From: Bacteroidales bacterium
GTDB lineage: Bacteria; Bacteroidota; Bacteroidia; Bacteroidales; F082
Assembly (NCBI GenBank): GCA_017549605.1
Contig: JAFYUH010000163.1
Span: 1-36,364 of the forward strand
DNA length: 36,364 nt
Reading direction: 5' to 3'
The position numbers and the translations under genes were made by a program. How positions within the stretch are numbered: the first letter of the stretch is position 1; each line of letters begins with the position of its first letter. Positions 7,960 through 18,407 of this stretch are shown here, in pieces. Under the pieces are notes generated by a model that saw only the letters and a program-made list of their open reading frames with translations, made no database searches and was not told the DNA's origin.

Positions 7960-8889
7960 ATGACACTACAACAATTAGAATACATCGTCGCGCTTGACAA
8001 ATACCGTCATTTCGTGAAGGCAGCAGAATCATGCCATGTGACACAGTCCACACTCAGCATGATGGTACAGAAGTTAGAACAAGAATTGGAAATCAACATC
8101 TTCGACAGAAAGGCTCAGCCTATCGCTCCTACAGAGATAGGCATGCGTCTCATAGATCAGGCGAAGGTAATTTTGTTTAATGCAAAACAGTTCAAGGAAC
8201 TTGCTCTCAACGAAAAAGAGCAGGAATCTGGCAAGGTGACATTAGGCATCATCCCTACAGTAGCGCCTTATATCTTGCCTAAGCTGTTCAACATATTACA
8301 AGAAAGAAATCCTAACATCAATCTTCACGTCAAGGAAATCACGACAGCAGAGATCATCAACCAGCTAGAGAAAGCCGAGATCGACATGGCCTTGTTGGCG
8401 ACACCGCTCAACAATCCTAACTTCCTGGAGATTCCAGTCTATTACGAAAGATTCTTCGCTTACGTCTCTCCTACCGAGCCTTTATATAATATAATTAAGG
8501 AGTATGAGATGAACCACATCCCGACAGAACATCTCTGGGTCTTGAAAGAAGGACACTGTCTGCGTAACCAGATCTTGCGACTCTGCGAATCCAACTCAGG
8601 TTTTTCAACCACATACGAAGCCGGCAGCATCGACACCTTAATAAAGATCGTCGACACCAACGGAGGCTACACCATCATTCCTGAGTTGCAGCTTGATTTA
8701 TTGACAGAAGAGCAGAAAGCCAACGTACGACCAATCGTCAACCCAGAGCCTAACAGAGAAATCTCTTTGGTTGTGAGAAACGACTACGTCAAGGAAAGAC
8801 TTCTTAATGTCATCGCGAAGAACATCTCCGACACCATCCCAGAAAACATGCTCGATGAGAGGTTGAAGAAGTTCTCGATAAAATTGTAA
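7960..8889 (+). CDS. oxyR: LysR-family peroxide sensor OxyR
   Basis: A 309-residue LysR-type regulator. The N-terminal winged helix-turn-helix is about residues 1-60 (MTLQQLEYIVALDKYRHFVK, then STLSMMVQKLEQEL), followed by a substrate-binding-like effector domain at about 90-295. In the effector domain, Cys200 (EGHCLRNQ) and Cys209 (LRLCESN) are nine residues apart and match E. coli OxyR Cys199 and Cys208, which form the peroxide-induced disulfide. That makes OxyR much more likely than a generic LysR protein. It is divergent from a peroxiredoxin gene followed by thioredoxin, the expected targets of such a regulator. The 3' half of the REPIN downstream (hairpin at 9025-9037 plus five T residues) may act as its terminator. 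Confidence 0.95.
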   Translation: MTLQQLEYIVALDKYRHFVKAAESCHVTQSTLSMMVQKLEQELEINIFDRKAQPIAPTEIGMRLIDQAKVILFNAKQFKELALNEKEQESGKVTLGIIPTVAPYILPKLFNILQERNPNINLHVKEITTAEIINQLEKAEIDMALLATPLNNPNFLEIPVYYERFFAYVSPTEPLYNIIKEYEMNHIPTEHLWVLKEGHCLRNQILRLCESNSGFSTTYEAGSIDTLIKIVDTNGGYTIIPELQLDLLTEEQKANVRPIVNPEPNREISLVVRNDYVKERLLNVIAKNISDTIPENMLDERLKKFSIKL

Positions 8890-8954
8890 GGTCCACGAAT
8901 TAACACGAAATATTTTTTCTCGCAAAGACGCAAAGAAACACAACGAATTGAAAA

Positions 8955-9037
8955 GTCACGTAGTGACGACAGTTCCCAGGCAGGTATGGAGCATATAGTG
9001 CGGAATGCCTGCCTAGGAACTGTCGTTCCTTCGGAAC
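8955..9037. repeat. REPIN: inverted pair of REP-like hairpin units
   Basis: Two 30-bp units face each other. The left unit (8955-8984) is hairpin GTCAC-GTA-GTGAC followed by GACAGTTCCCAGGCAGG. The right unit (9008-9037), read as reverse complement, is hairpin GTTCC-GAA-GGAAC followed by GACAGTTCCTAGGCAGG. The tails differ at one base, while the hairpin stems differ but stay fully paired. The spacer is 23 bp (8985-9007). This is the layout of a REPIN (REP doublet), which in other bacteria is moved by RAYT transposases. No RAYT gene is present in this window. On the plus strand the right hairpin with its following T run could end oxyR transcription. The flanking DNA at 8921-8938 (CGCAAAGA units) is another short period-8 repeat. 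Confidence 0.8.
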
Positions 9038-9139
9038 TTTTTATTTAAACAAAAATAGAGACGTATTATACTTCTACGTAAGACAATTTACAAATGTTAT
9101 AATACTTGAAAATGACAAATGTATAGAAATCTCAGAAAT

Positions 9140-10288
9140 TCAAATCCTATTCCATGGCAACACTTTACCTTCTGAAGTCGTCATTACGTTATCGCCACCA
9201 AATACGACAGTTTTATGCTCGCTATCGGCTTCAGATAATTTTGACCAATAATTAAGCCCTTTAAAATAATTCTTGTTAAATGTAGCTCCTGATTTTATTT
9301 CATAAGCAAAAACTTCGTTATCCTTATTTTGCAATAAATCCACCTCATTACCATTGCTGTCGCGCCAGAATGTAAAATCAGGATTCTTACCTCTATTGTA
9401 TTCTTTTTTTATAAATTCGTTAACGACCATATTTTCAAATAGCTCACCTCTAAGATAATGTGTAGCGATCTGTGATGAGGAACTAATTTCCAATAACGAA
9501 CACGCTAACCCTGTATCATAAAAATACAACTTCGGTGTTTTGACAAGTCTTTTAGAAAAATTCTTATGGTCTGGTTTTAAAAGATGAATTATATAACATT
9601 GTTCAAGTATCGACAACCACGACTGAGCCGTAGGTTCTGAAATGCCACATTCGTTTGCCAATGATGCCTTATTCAAAAGCTGACCTATTCTTCCAGCACA
9701 TAACTTAATAAATTTGACAAATAAAGACAAATCACCTATTTGCTTTATGTTGCGAATATCCCGTTCAACATAGGTCTTTATGTAATTAGGATAATAATCC
9801 GTCGGAGCAATGTCTTTATCATAAATACGAGGATAACTTCCATAAAATATCTGTTCATCAACTGTATTTTTATTAATACTGGCAGACATCATCTCTTCAT
9901 TGGAAAATGGAAGCAAATTCAATATTCCAACTCTACCAGCAAGACTCTCATCAACTGATGACATTAACAAAATATTCTGAGAACCCGTAAGAATGTACAT
10001 TCCTTCTTTATTGGCATTATCTGTATGAGTTTGAAGATATGATAATATGGAAGGTTCTTTTTGTACTTCGTCAATAATTACCTTGTCTGGATATGTGGCA
10101 ATGAAACCACGAGGATCTTCCTTAGCAAAAGTTCGTATATCCAAATCTGAAAATGAAATATAAATATAATCAGGAAATACCATTTTCACTAAAGTTGATT
10201 TACCAGATTGTCTCGGTCCAGTTATTAAAACGAATGGAAATTTCTTTGATAATTCCAATACTTTTGCATGCAAATCTCGTTTTACCAT
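9140..10288 (-). CDS. AAA-family ATPase with DUF4143 domain
   Basis: A 382-residue protein of the widespread but poorly understood ATPase plus DUF4143 family. Walker A is GPRQSGKS (residues 24-31), Walker B is KVIIDE (69-74), and the sensor-like motif is TGSQN. Then come ESLAGRVGILNLLPFS, a DUF4143 region, and near the C-terminus a PD-(D/E)XK-like core NEVDLL with AYEIKSG. The reading frame extends 28 codons further upstream, but a -7 box at 10305-10312 lies inside that extension, so the Met at 10288 is the likely start. The family is often encoded alone and spreads horizontally; its substrate and biological role are unknown. Its codons are more AT-rich than those of oxyR next to it, which fits transfer but does not prove it. 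Confidence 0.88.
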   Translation of the reverse strand: MVKRDLHAKVLELSKKFPFVLITGPRQSGKSTLVKMVFPDYIYISFSDLDIRTFAKEDPRGFIATYPDKVIIDEVQKEPSILSYLQTHTDNANKEGMYILTGSQNILLMSSVDESLAGRVGILNLLPFSNEEMMSASINKNTVDEQIFYGSYPRIYDKDIAPTDYYPNYIKTYVERDIRNIKQIGDLSLFVKFIKLCAGRIGQLLNKASLANECGISEPTAQSWLSILEQCYIIHLLKPDHKNFSKRLVKTPKLYFYDTGLACSLLEISSSSQIATHYLRGELFENMVVNEFIKKEYNRGKNPDFTFWRDSNGNEVDLLQNKDNEVFAYEIKSGATFNKNYFKGLNYWSKLSEADSEHKTVVFGGDNVMTTSEGKVLPWNRI

Positions 10289-10304
10289 ATCTTTTATTTT
10301 TATG

Positions 10305-10312
10305 CAAATATA
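10305..10312 (-). promoter_or_regulatory. -7 box TATATTTG of the DUF4143 ATPase gene
   Basis: The minus strand reads TATATTTG, 16 bp upstream of the chosen start at 10288, which predicts a very short leader. Its position decides between the two possible starts of the ATPase gene. Confidence 0.55.
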
Positions 10313-10414
10313 AAGTATAATTTTATAATTACATAAAAAACCAAAGATTTTTTTAACTTTGAATCTATTCACAACAGAAAAGACGCATCAACATTCTTTT
10401 ATTTTCAAAAGAAA

Positions 10415-10475
10415 AGACACTAAGACACCAAGTCACAGAGACACCGAGTCACCGAGTCACCAAGTCACCAAGTAA
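10415..10475. repeat. Octamer tandem repeat, AGWCRCCR family
   Basis: About seven consecutive period-8 units such as AGACACCA, AGTCACAG, AGACACCG and AGTCACCG. They are preceded at 10382-10393 by a half copy of the second REP-like family (AGACGCATCAAC) and followed by GTTCTGTG/GTTCTTAG-type units up to the terminator. Confidence 0.85.
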
Positions 10476-10510
10476 TGGTTCAAAGTTCTGTGTTCTTAGT
10501 TCTATGTTCA

Positions 10511-10549
10511 AAAAAAACTCCGCGTAAACACATGAGATACGCGGAGTTT
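10511..10549 (-). terminator. Intrinsic terminator of the transglutaminase gene
   Basis: A perfect 12-bp stem AAACTCCGCGTA/TACGCGGAGTTT (10515-10526/10538-10549) has an 11-nt loop. The run of A residues at 10511-10517 gives the minus strand its T tract. Heptamer units (AATGGCC) fill the space up to the stop codon at 10581. Confidence 0.9.
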
Positions 10550-10580
10550 CTTATAAGTTCAATGGCCAATGGCCAAATGC

Positions 10581-13199
10581 TTAAAGCTCATTGATGACTT
10601 TCATCAGTTGTTCTCCCAATCCGATGGTGTAGCCTTGTGATATGAACACTATCTCGTTTTGTGTGTTGGCTACTATAAATATAGGGAGGTTGTCACTTTG
10701 GAGTCGCATGTTAGCCACGATTTCCTTCAACATTGTGCCGTCTTCGATACCGAAGGTGTGGTTTTCTGGAAGTCCTTGGAAGTTCTTCTTTTCGAAGTTC
10801 CTCTTATGTTCTTCGTTCTGGAACAAGAACACGAAACTTCTTCCCCACTTATCCAACTGATCTTTAACAGCTGCAATATCCAACATATCATGTGTTGTTG
10901 GCTCGCTGCCTCCGTCCAAGAGTCCGAGTACATAGAAGCCGCGGCCTGTGGTTGCCAACAAGCTCTTTGCTTCAGTCTCGCCTACTGAAACGTATACGTT
11001 TTCTGAGTTGAAGTTACCTATTATTCTCAAGCCTTTCTCTGGCTCTCTCATGATCAAGTCGATATTGGTTGTCTTGTCAGATTCTATATTAAAGAAGGTA
11101 GTGCGTGCGAGTACGCTGCCGTCTGAAAGACGTGTTCCTGTTGTCAAGACATAATAACCAGGGTCGAGGGCTAGACCGTTTTCAAATAATGTTGAATATT
11201 GTTCACCGAAGTCCATTCCTGGGTCTTTAGCGTCGTAAGCCAACAATTCGAATCTCTTGCCGTTGAACTTCTTGATAGAGAAGTGTGTGTAGTAACGAAG
11301 GTCTGTCAATGCTCCTGAAGGAACGTATTTTGCCATCAATGTGCCTTGACGTGTTGGAACAGCTTCGACGACTTCTTCTTCAAAGTTAACGTCGATCCAG
11401 TTGTTGTCTTTGATATATTGAACTTTGCCGGTGACAGGGTCGATGCGTGAAGCGATGCCGAGAGAACGTGCCATTGACACGAAGAAGATACCTCTTGAGC
11501 GATAGTCGGTCACCATTGATTTTATCACGCTTGTTGGTAACATCATGATACGAATGTTATCGTTTGTGGTGATATTTCCAACGATCCATTCAACGAGTTC
11601 CTGTGGGTTATTTCTGAAATTCTCTGCTTGTTCGGCATTGAAATAACTAGAAAGTTCTTTCTTATAAGGTTTGATCATCTCGTTTGAAACGCGTGGATTC
11701 AAGATGTATGCGTTGTAGATTGCACCTTCGCCTTCCACTGTATAATCCAAGTTATCAACGAGGACATCCATAGTGACGTCGCGCAAGTCCTTATCGCTTA
11801 TCTCTTTAAGGAGGTTAAGAGCGATTTGGCGTTTGCCGTTGTTTTCTGCGTAAGCGATGAAGTCGAGGATTGTCTGATAGTTACCCCATGACTTCTCTAC
11901 CAATGCGAGTACTTCCTTATCTTTGATGTCGCGTGGGAATGTAGCGATGTAAGCGTTTCTGATAGAGTCTTCGTAAGCGAAGCGTCTGTCGTTTTCCGCT
12001 CTCATCTCTGCTGTCACCTTAGGCATCTTGGCTTTTTCTGCAGGAGGAGTAATGTTATATTCTATTATCATCTCATCGCCGCTTTCTTTATCGAGGACTA
12101 TCACGAGTTCTTCTTTCTCGCCGAAAGGCATCTCTTCAAAGCCGAACTTGCCGTCTTTAGAAGCGTAAGCCATCATGTCGCCATTGCCGGCTGTCATCCA
12201 TGTCTCGCCTTTTTCATCGGTGAACTTGACTGCCACACCGCTGAATTCAGCATAATTATAAATCTTGAATTCCACTCTTGCGTCTGGAACAGCATTACCT
12301 TCTTCATCCACGACTTTTATAGTCATCTTTGATGTTATGCCGTAGTTGTCAACGACATTGATTTCTGTGTGGTTTGGTGTCTCATCTATCACTTCTTCTG
12401 GACCATAGTAACGGCCAAACACGCGAGTATGAAGGAGGAGACAGCGTGATGCTGGAGCGTTGAACCAACCAAGGTCGAGCACTGGCTCTGGTTCGCAGGC
12501 ACCGAGGAAATGCCATTCGCCGTCAACGTAAGCCTCAACCCAAGCGTGGTTGTCGTCGCAGTGAGCCCAGCGAGGAGTATAGACCTGACGTGCAGGGATA
12601 CACATAGCGCGCAATGCTGCTACAAGGAATGTTGACTCTTCACCGCAGCGACCCCATGAGGTCTTCACTGTTGCAAGAGGAGAACTTGTTCTTGAGTCTG
12701 AGCCTTTATAGTTGGCTTTCTCATGACACCAGTGGTTTATCTCCAAGACTGCTTCATAGAGTGTCAAATCTTTCACTCTGTCCTTAAGTTCTTCATAAAA
12801 CACAAAACGTGAGTCATCGAGGTTTTCGTTGTTAACTCTGACAGGCATCACGAAGTGGTTGAATTCTCTCTCAGGGATGTCTTTTCCCCAAGGCATCTCT
12901 TCTCTTGCCTTGAAAGCAGCTTTCACGTTTTCGTGATAGAACTCGCCGCTATAGTCGGTGACATCACCGTTGAACATATAAGCATATAAAAACTCCAAAG
13001 CCTCTTTTTCATTCTGTGGCATGTCTTCATTCAAGATATTGAAATAATCTCCGTTTGGAAGTTCTGCCATTTTTGCTTCGAGGTCTTTCTTGACATCATT
13101 TCTTTGCTTTGCATCTGAAATGAAATGACTTCCTTTGTCAGTGCATGAGAGCATACTAAGGACGAAGAAAGCCAACACTAAACTTTTAATCTTATTCAT
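10581..13199 (-). CDS. Transglutaminase-domain lipoprotein
   Basis: An 872-residue predicted lipoprotein. The signal peptide ends in lipobox LSMLSC with Cys19, so the mature protein should be lipid-anchored in the periplasm or at the outer membrane. A transglutaminase/protease-like core spans about 150-245. The catalytic Cys185 is in WGRCGEES and the His218 is in DDNHAWVEAY. The third residue of the triad appears to be Glu236 (GACEPEP) where Asp is usual. A carboxypeptidase-regulatory-like segment follows (VVDEEGNAVPDARVEFKIY, about 295-315). The final 120 residues resemble a thioredoxin-like fold without cysteines (SFVFLFQNEEHKRNF, then LPIFIVANTQNEIVFISQGY). Members occur widely in Bacteroidales, and a role in peptide or glycan-linked peptide hydrolysis is possible but not shown. 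It ends at its own terminator. Confidence 0.88.
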   Translation of the reverse strand: MNKIKSLVLAFFVLSMLSCTDKGSHFISDAKQRNDVKKDLEAKMAELPNGDYFNILNEDMPQNEKEALEFLYAYMFNGDVTDYSGEFYHENVKAAFKAREEMPWGKDIPEREFNHFVMPVRVNNENLDDSRFVFYEELKDRVKDLTLYEAVLEINHWCHEKANYKGSDSRTSSPLATVKTSWGRCGEESTFLVAALRAMCIPARQVYTPRWAHCDDNHAWVEAYVDGEWHFLGACEPEPVLDLGWFNAPASRCLLLHTRVFGRYYGPEEVIDETPNHTEINVVDNYGITSKMTIKVVDEEGNAVPDARVEFKIYNYAEFSGVAVKFTDEKGETWMTAGNGDMMAYASKDGKFGFEEMPFGEKEELVIVLDKESGDEMIIEYNITPPAEKAKMPKVTAEMRAENDRRFAYEDSIRNAYIATFPRDIKDKEVLALVEKSWGNYQTILDFIAYAENNGKRQIALNLLKEISDKDLRDVTMDVLVDNLDYTVEGEGAIYNAYILNPRVSNEMIKPYKKELSSYFNAEQAENFRNNPQELVEWIVGNITTNDNIRIMMLPTSVIKSMVTDYRSRGIFFVSMARSLGIASRIDPVTGKVQYIKDNNWIDVNFEEEVVEAVPTRQGTLMAKYVPSGALTDLRYYTHFSIKKFNGKRFELLAYDAKDPGMDFGEQYSTLFENGLALDPGYYVLTTGTRLSDGSVLARTTFFNIESDKTTNIDLIMREPEKGLRIIGNFNSENVYVSVGETEAKSLLATTGRGFYVLGLLDGGSEPTTHDMLDIAAVKDQLDKWGRSFVFLFQNEEHKRNFEKKNFQGLPENHTFGIEDGTMLKEIVANMRLQSDNLPIFIVANTQNEIVFISQGYTIGLGEQLMKVINEL

Positions 13200-13226
13200 A
13201 CTTATTGGATTTATTGTAAAATATTA

Positions 13227-13276
13227 AGAGACGCATCAATGAGTGTTTATTTTTAAGGTATCATTGATACGTCTCT
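13227..13276. repeat. REP-like palindrome, family 2, copy A
   Basis: Arms AGAGACGCATCAATG (13227-13241) and CATTGATACGTCTCT (13262-13276) pair with one C/T difference around a T/A-rich centre containing TGTTTATTTTTAAG. Two further copies with the same centre are at 13293-13340 and 18408-18453. Confidence 0.8.
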
Positions 13277-13292
13277 ACGTTATTTTTATTTC

Positions 13293-13340
13293 AGACTTGT
13301 CAATGTGTGTTTATTTTTAAGATAACATTGACGCGTCTCT
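13293..13340. repeat. REP-like palindrome, family 2, copy B
   Basis: The left arm AGACTTGTCAATGT (13293-13306) and right arm ACATTGACGCGTCT (13325-13338) flank the conserved TGTTTATTTTTAAG centre. The conserved right flank CGTCTCTACATTA runs into purA: the purA stop codon (13344-13346 on this strand) lies inside it. It is in tandem with copy A, 17 bp away. Confidence 0.8.
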
Positions 13341-13343
13341 ACA

Positions 13344-14636
<1,293 letters not shown>

Positions 14637-14668
14637 TTATTGATTTTTAATAATTTTCAAAAACTAAG

Positions 14669-14720
14669 GCTAAATATCACTCGCGAAATGGAGTGCATAC
14701 GGAAAGTATATCTATTTAGC
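14669..14720 (-). promoter_or_regulatory. Candidate three-way-junction RNA in the purA leader
   Basis: Read along the purA transcript, GCTAAATA (14720-14713) pairs perfectly with TATTTAGC (14676-14669). Enclosed are two hairpins: ATAC-tttcc-GTAT (14709-14697) and CACTC-catttcgc-GAGTG (14695-14678). The junction linkers are only 1-3 nt. The fold starts at, or within a few bases of, the predicted transcription start and is followed by CTTAGTTTTTG. It does not match the purine riboswitch cores I know. It could instead act as a DNA operator, because GCTAAATA and TATTTAGC are inverted repeats beside the promoter. The structure is seen in the sequence; a regulatory role is inferred. Confidence 0.45.
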
Positions 14721-14723
14721 GTT

Positions 14724-14755
14724 CAAAATTAGTAAAAATCTCAGTACGTTACCAA
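14724..14755 (-). promoter_or_regulatory. Promoter of purA
   Basis: On the minus strand, TTG (14753-14755) and -7 box TAATTTTG (14724-14731) are separated by 21 nt. The predicted start is near 14717. Confidence 0.55.
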
Positions 14756-14792
14756 GAAAAAAAACAATTTATTTTTTCAGGAAACTAAGTGG

Positions 14793-17024
14793 TTAACTTT
14801 CAATGTTTCTTTCTATTCTCATCACCTTTTTAACGAGTTCCATTTTTCTCAGACGATCGATAACTGTCTCCAATTGTCGCAGATTATTAACATAAAACGA
14901 GACCGTCACATCGACCATTCCGCCTTCGCTTTGCATCTTGATGGAATAGATGTCAAGCTTGAAGTCTTCACTAAGAAGCGTGAACAATTCCGTGCCGAAA
15001 CCCAACTTATTGACACCAGATATCTTCAACGTAGCCATGAAAGCAATATCTTCAGAGAACTGCCACTTTGCCTTGACGATATTATTGCCGTATTTCGACA
15101 TCAGTTCTATAGCCTTAGGACAATCAGGGCGGTGTATCTGTACCGGCTGGTTAGGGAATGTGATAGCTACGACATCATCTCCAGGGATTGGGTTACAGCA
15201 TGTTGAGATTGTGTATCCCGAATTGTCATCTTCATTTTCTGCGACCTCCTCCTTAGGTGCAGCAGATGGCTTCTCTGTCTTATTATTAGATCCGACCAGA
15301 CCGAATGTCAATATTTTTAATAATGTATTTGGATTACTATGCGGATTCTTTAAAACCGGCTCAACATCCTGGAATGTGACTTTTCCGATTGACACATTGT
15401 AATATAAGTCGATGCGGCCTGCCAAACCGAGTTTTTCCGCAACCATATTTATATTCTGCTTTGTAAACTCCACATTCAACTTATCAAAACACTCTTTCAA
15501 TTTAGATTTTCCATCCTCCTTGAACGATCTCTTGTAATCTTTTATTCCAACCTTCAATCGCGTCTTAGCCAAAGAAGTGACCAAGAACTCAAAACTCTTC
15601 TCTTGCGGATGCTGATATTCAGAGGTGATGACTTCCACCTGATCGCCCATGTTAAGGACATAATCGATGGTAGTCAATTTCTTATTTACATTTGCGCCGA
15701 TACAATGATTGCCGATTTCGCTGTGGATCATATATGCGAAGTCGAGGACAGTAGCGCCTTTCGGCATGCTCTTCATCTCGCCCTTTGGAGTGAAGACGAA
15801 GATCTCGTCGCTGAACAAGTCGAGCTTAAAGCTATTGATGAATTCCACTGCCGACGAATCGCTGGAGTTTGTCAGGCTGATAACATTATCGAGCCACGAC
15901 TTAAGGCTATTTTCCGCAGCGTTGACATCGTTCTTATATTTAAGGTATGCCATAACGCCACGCTCTGCGATGATATTCATCCTTTGGGTTCTTATCTGCG
16001 TCTCGATCCAGTTGCCATGCTTGCTCATGAAGACAGCGTGAATCGACTCGTAACCGTTTGTCTTAGGGAACGAGAGCCAGTCTCTCAACCTTGAGTTATT
16101 CGGACGATAGAACATTGTCATAACGCCGAATGTCTGCCAGCACTGAATCTTCTCCATATCGAGAGGACAGTCGATAATGATTCTCAACACATAAGCATCA
16201 TATATCTCATCCAAGGAAAGTCCGAACTTACGCATTCTCTCCCAAAGACTGCTTTGGCGTCTTTCTATGATTTTCAGTTCTGCCTTTATCCCTACCCTTT
16301 CTAATTCTTCTTTGATAGGAACGATAAACTCCTCAAGCTCTTTTATCTTCTCATCTCTAATCTCGTTGATCTGTAAAGATATCGATTCATAAACCTGAGG
16401 ATTTATATATTTAAGACATAAGTTTTCAAGTTCTGATTTTATTGCGAATAATCCAAGACGGAACGCAAGAGGCGCGTAGAAAGATACTGTTTCAGAGGCA
16501 ATCTTAAGCTGCTTATGATGAGCCATCGACTCCAATGTTCTCATGTTATGCAGTCTGTCCGCGAGTTTAACCAATATGACGCGGATATCTTCCGACATGG
16601 TGTTCACTATCTTACGATAGTTTTCAGCCTGAATACTTTCTATGCTATTCTGGAAATCGATACTGCTGAGTTTGGTGAGGCCCTTTACGACGCGAGCCAC
16701 TTTAGGGCCATACTCTTGAGAGATATACTCAACGGTATATTCTGTATCCTCGACGACATCATGCAGGAGAGCGCTTGTTATGGAAGTAGCGCCCATTCCG
16801 ATTTCTTCAGCCACTATTATAGCAACCGCTATCGGGTGGAAGATATAAGGTTCGCCTGATTTGCGTCGAGCGTCTTTATGAGCCCATGCTGCAAATTCGT
16901 ATGCTTTTTTAACAAGCTCAACATCAGCTTCTTTTTTATCACCTTTCCATGCATCAAGCAGTACGTCGTACAGCCTGTCCATTTCAAGTTGCTCTTCCCT
17001 AGAATAAGTGTCTGGATAATTCAT
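14793..17024 (-). CDS. rel: Bifunctional (p)ppGpp synthetase/hydrolase
   Basis: A RelA/SpoT-family protein of 743 residues that makes and degrades the stringent-response alarmone (p)ppGpp. The N-terminal HD hydrolase domain keeps FHP, LLHDVVEDT (His88, Asp89) and KLADRLHNMRTL, so hydrolase activity is expected. The synthetase domain keeps IYDAYVLRII and FPKTNGYESIHAVF. A TGS domain (IFVFTPKGEM, then ATVLDFAYMIHSEIG) and a C-terminal ACT domain (ATLKISGVNKLGFGTELFTL) follow. The frame is open for 17 more codons upstream, but a -7 box at 17045-17052 falls in that stretch, so the Met at 17024 (MNYPDTYSREEQ) is preferred. Both catalytic halves look intact. It has its own promoter. Confidence 0.95.
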   Translation of the reverse strand: MNYPDTYSREEQLEMDRLYDVLLDAWKGDKKEADVELVKKAYEFAAWAHKDARRKSGEPYIFHPIAVAIIVAEEIGMGATSITSALLHDVVEDTEYTVEYISQEYGPKVARVVKGLTKLSSIDFQNSIESIQAENYRKIVNTMSEDIRVILVKLADRLHNMRTLESMAHHKQLKIASETVSFYAPLAFRLGLFAIKSELENLCLKYINPQVYESISLQINEIRDEKIKELEEFIVPIKEELERVGIKAELKIIERRQSSLWERMRKFGLSLDEIYDAYVLRIIIDCPLDMEKIQCWQTFGVMTMFYRPNNSRLRDWLSFPKTNGYESIHAVFMSKHGNWIETQIRTQRMNIIAERGVMAYLKYKNDVNAAENSLKSWLDNVISLTNSSDSSAVEFINSFKLDLFSDEIFVFTPKGEMKSMPKGATVLDFAYMIHSEIGNHCIGANVNKKLTTIDYVLNMGDQVEVITSEYQHPQEKSFEFLVTSLAKTRLKVGIKDYKRSFKEDGKSKLKECFDKLNVEFTKQNINMVAEKLGLAGRIDLYYNVSIGKVTFQDVEPVLKNPHSNPNTLLKILTFGLVGSNNKTEKPSAAPKEEVAENEDDNSGYTISTCCNPIPGDDVVAITFPNQPVQIHRPDCPKAIELMSKYGNNIVKAKWQFSEDIAFMATLKISGVNKLGFGTELFTLLSEDFKLDIYSIKMQSEGGMVDVTVSFYVNNLRQLETVIDRLRKMELVKKVMRIERNIES

Positions 17025-17044
17025 ATTTTCAGCATTTGAACTTG

Positions 17045-17075
17045 CAAAGTTAATATGCTTTTTTTCGAAAATCAA
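17045..17075 (-). promoter_or_regulatory. Promoter of rel
   Basis: On the minus strand, TTG (17073-17075) and -7 box TAACTTTG (17045-17052) are separated by 20 nt, a good match to the Bacteroidetes consensus. The predicted start is near 17038, leaving a leader of about 14 nt. Confidence 0.65.
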
Positions 17076-17150
17076 TAGGGAAAGTTAAAAAAAATTAAGA
17101 ATAGTTTAAGGTTCAAAGTTTAGAGTTTAGAGTTCAGAGTTCAGAGTTAT

Positions 17151-17190
17151 AAAAAAAACTCAGAACCACATTTCTGAGATTCTGAGTTTT
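17151..17190 (-). terminator. Intrinsic terminator of gapA
   Basis: An 11-bp stem AAAACTCAGAA/TTCTGAGTTTT (17155-17165/17180-17190) has a 14-nt loop, with eight A residues on the left (the minus-strand T tract) and TTTTTT on the right, so it can work in both directions. GTTCAGA/GTTTAGA heptamers sit on its far side (17116-17148), and CCTTTTG/CCATTTG heptamers lie between it and the gapA stop codon. Confidence 0.85.
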
Positions 17191-17222
17191 TTGGATTTCT
17201 AAAATCCTTTTGCCATTTGTCA

Positions 17223-18251
<1,029 letters not shown>

Positions 18252-18307
18252 TTATAGTTTTAAAAATAGTTCAACAAATTTGAAATATATTTTCTTTTTC
18301 AAACTTG

Positions 18308-18315
18308 CAAAATTA
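18308..18315 (-). promoter_or_regulatory. -7 box TAATTTTG of gapA
   Basis: The minus strand reads TAATTTTG, with a predicted leader of about 60 nt to the gapA ATG at 18239. No clear -33 element is visible. Confidence 0.45.
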
Positions 18316-18407
18316 CATTTATTTTTTGGAAATATTTTAAAATAACGTGAGATTTTTTTGAAAATTCTATTATTTTTTTCAGACGTGCCATAACTCCTAA
18401 CATCATT

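Noticed and set aside
9061-9105. GTATTATA/TATAATAC inverted repeat before the DUF4143 ATPase stop, as a third REP family
   Set aside because: It has a single copy in the window and short AT-only arms, which is too weak to separate from chance.
9140-10372. The longer 410-codon frame of the DUF4143 ATPase
   Set aside because: The first 28 codons cover an AT-rich stretch with a TATATTTG box, while family homology starts at MVKRDLH.
14669-14720. purA leader fold as a purine riboswitch or hammerhead ribozyme
   Set aside because: It lacks the conserved junction and loop bases of purine aptamers, and the CUGAUGA and GAAA cores of hammerheads.
15603-16859. Long plus-strand frames opposite rel (15603-16094, 16515-16859)
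   Set aside because: They are antisense shadows of a well-conserved gene, with no promoter box, signal or recognisable domain.
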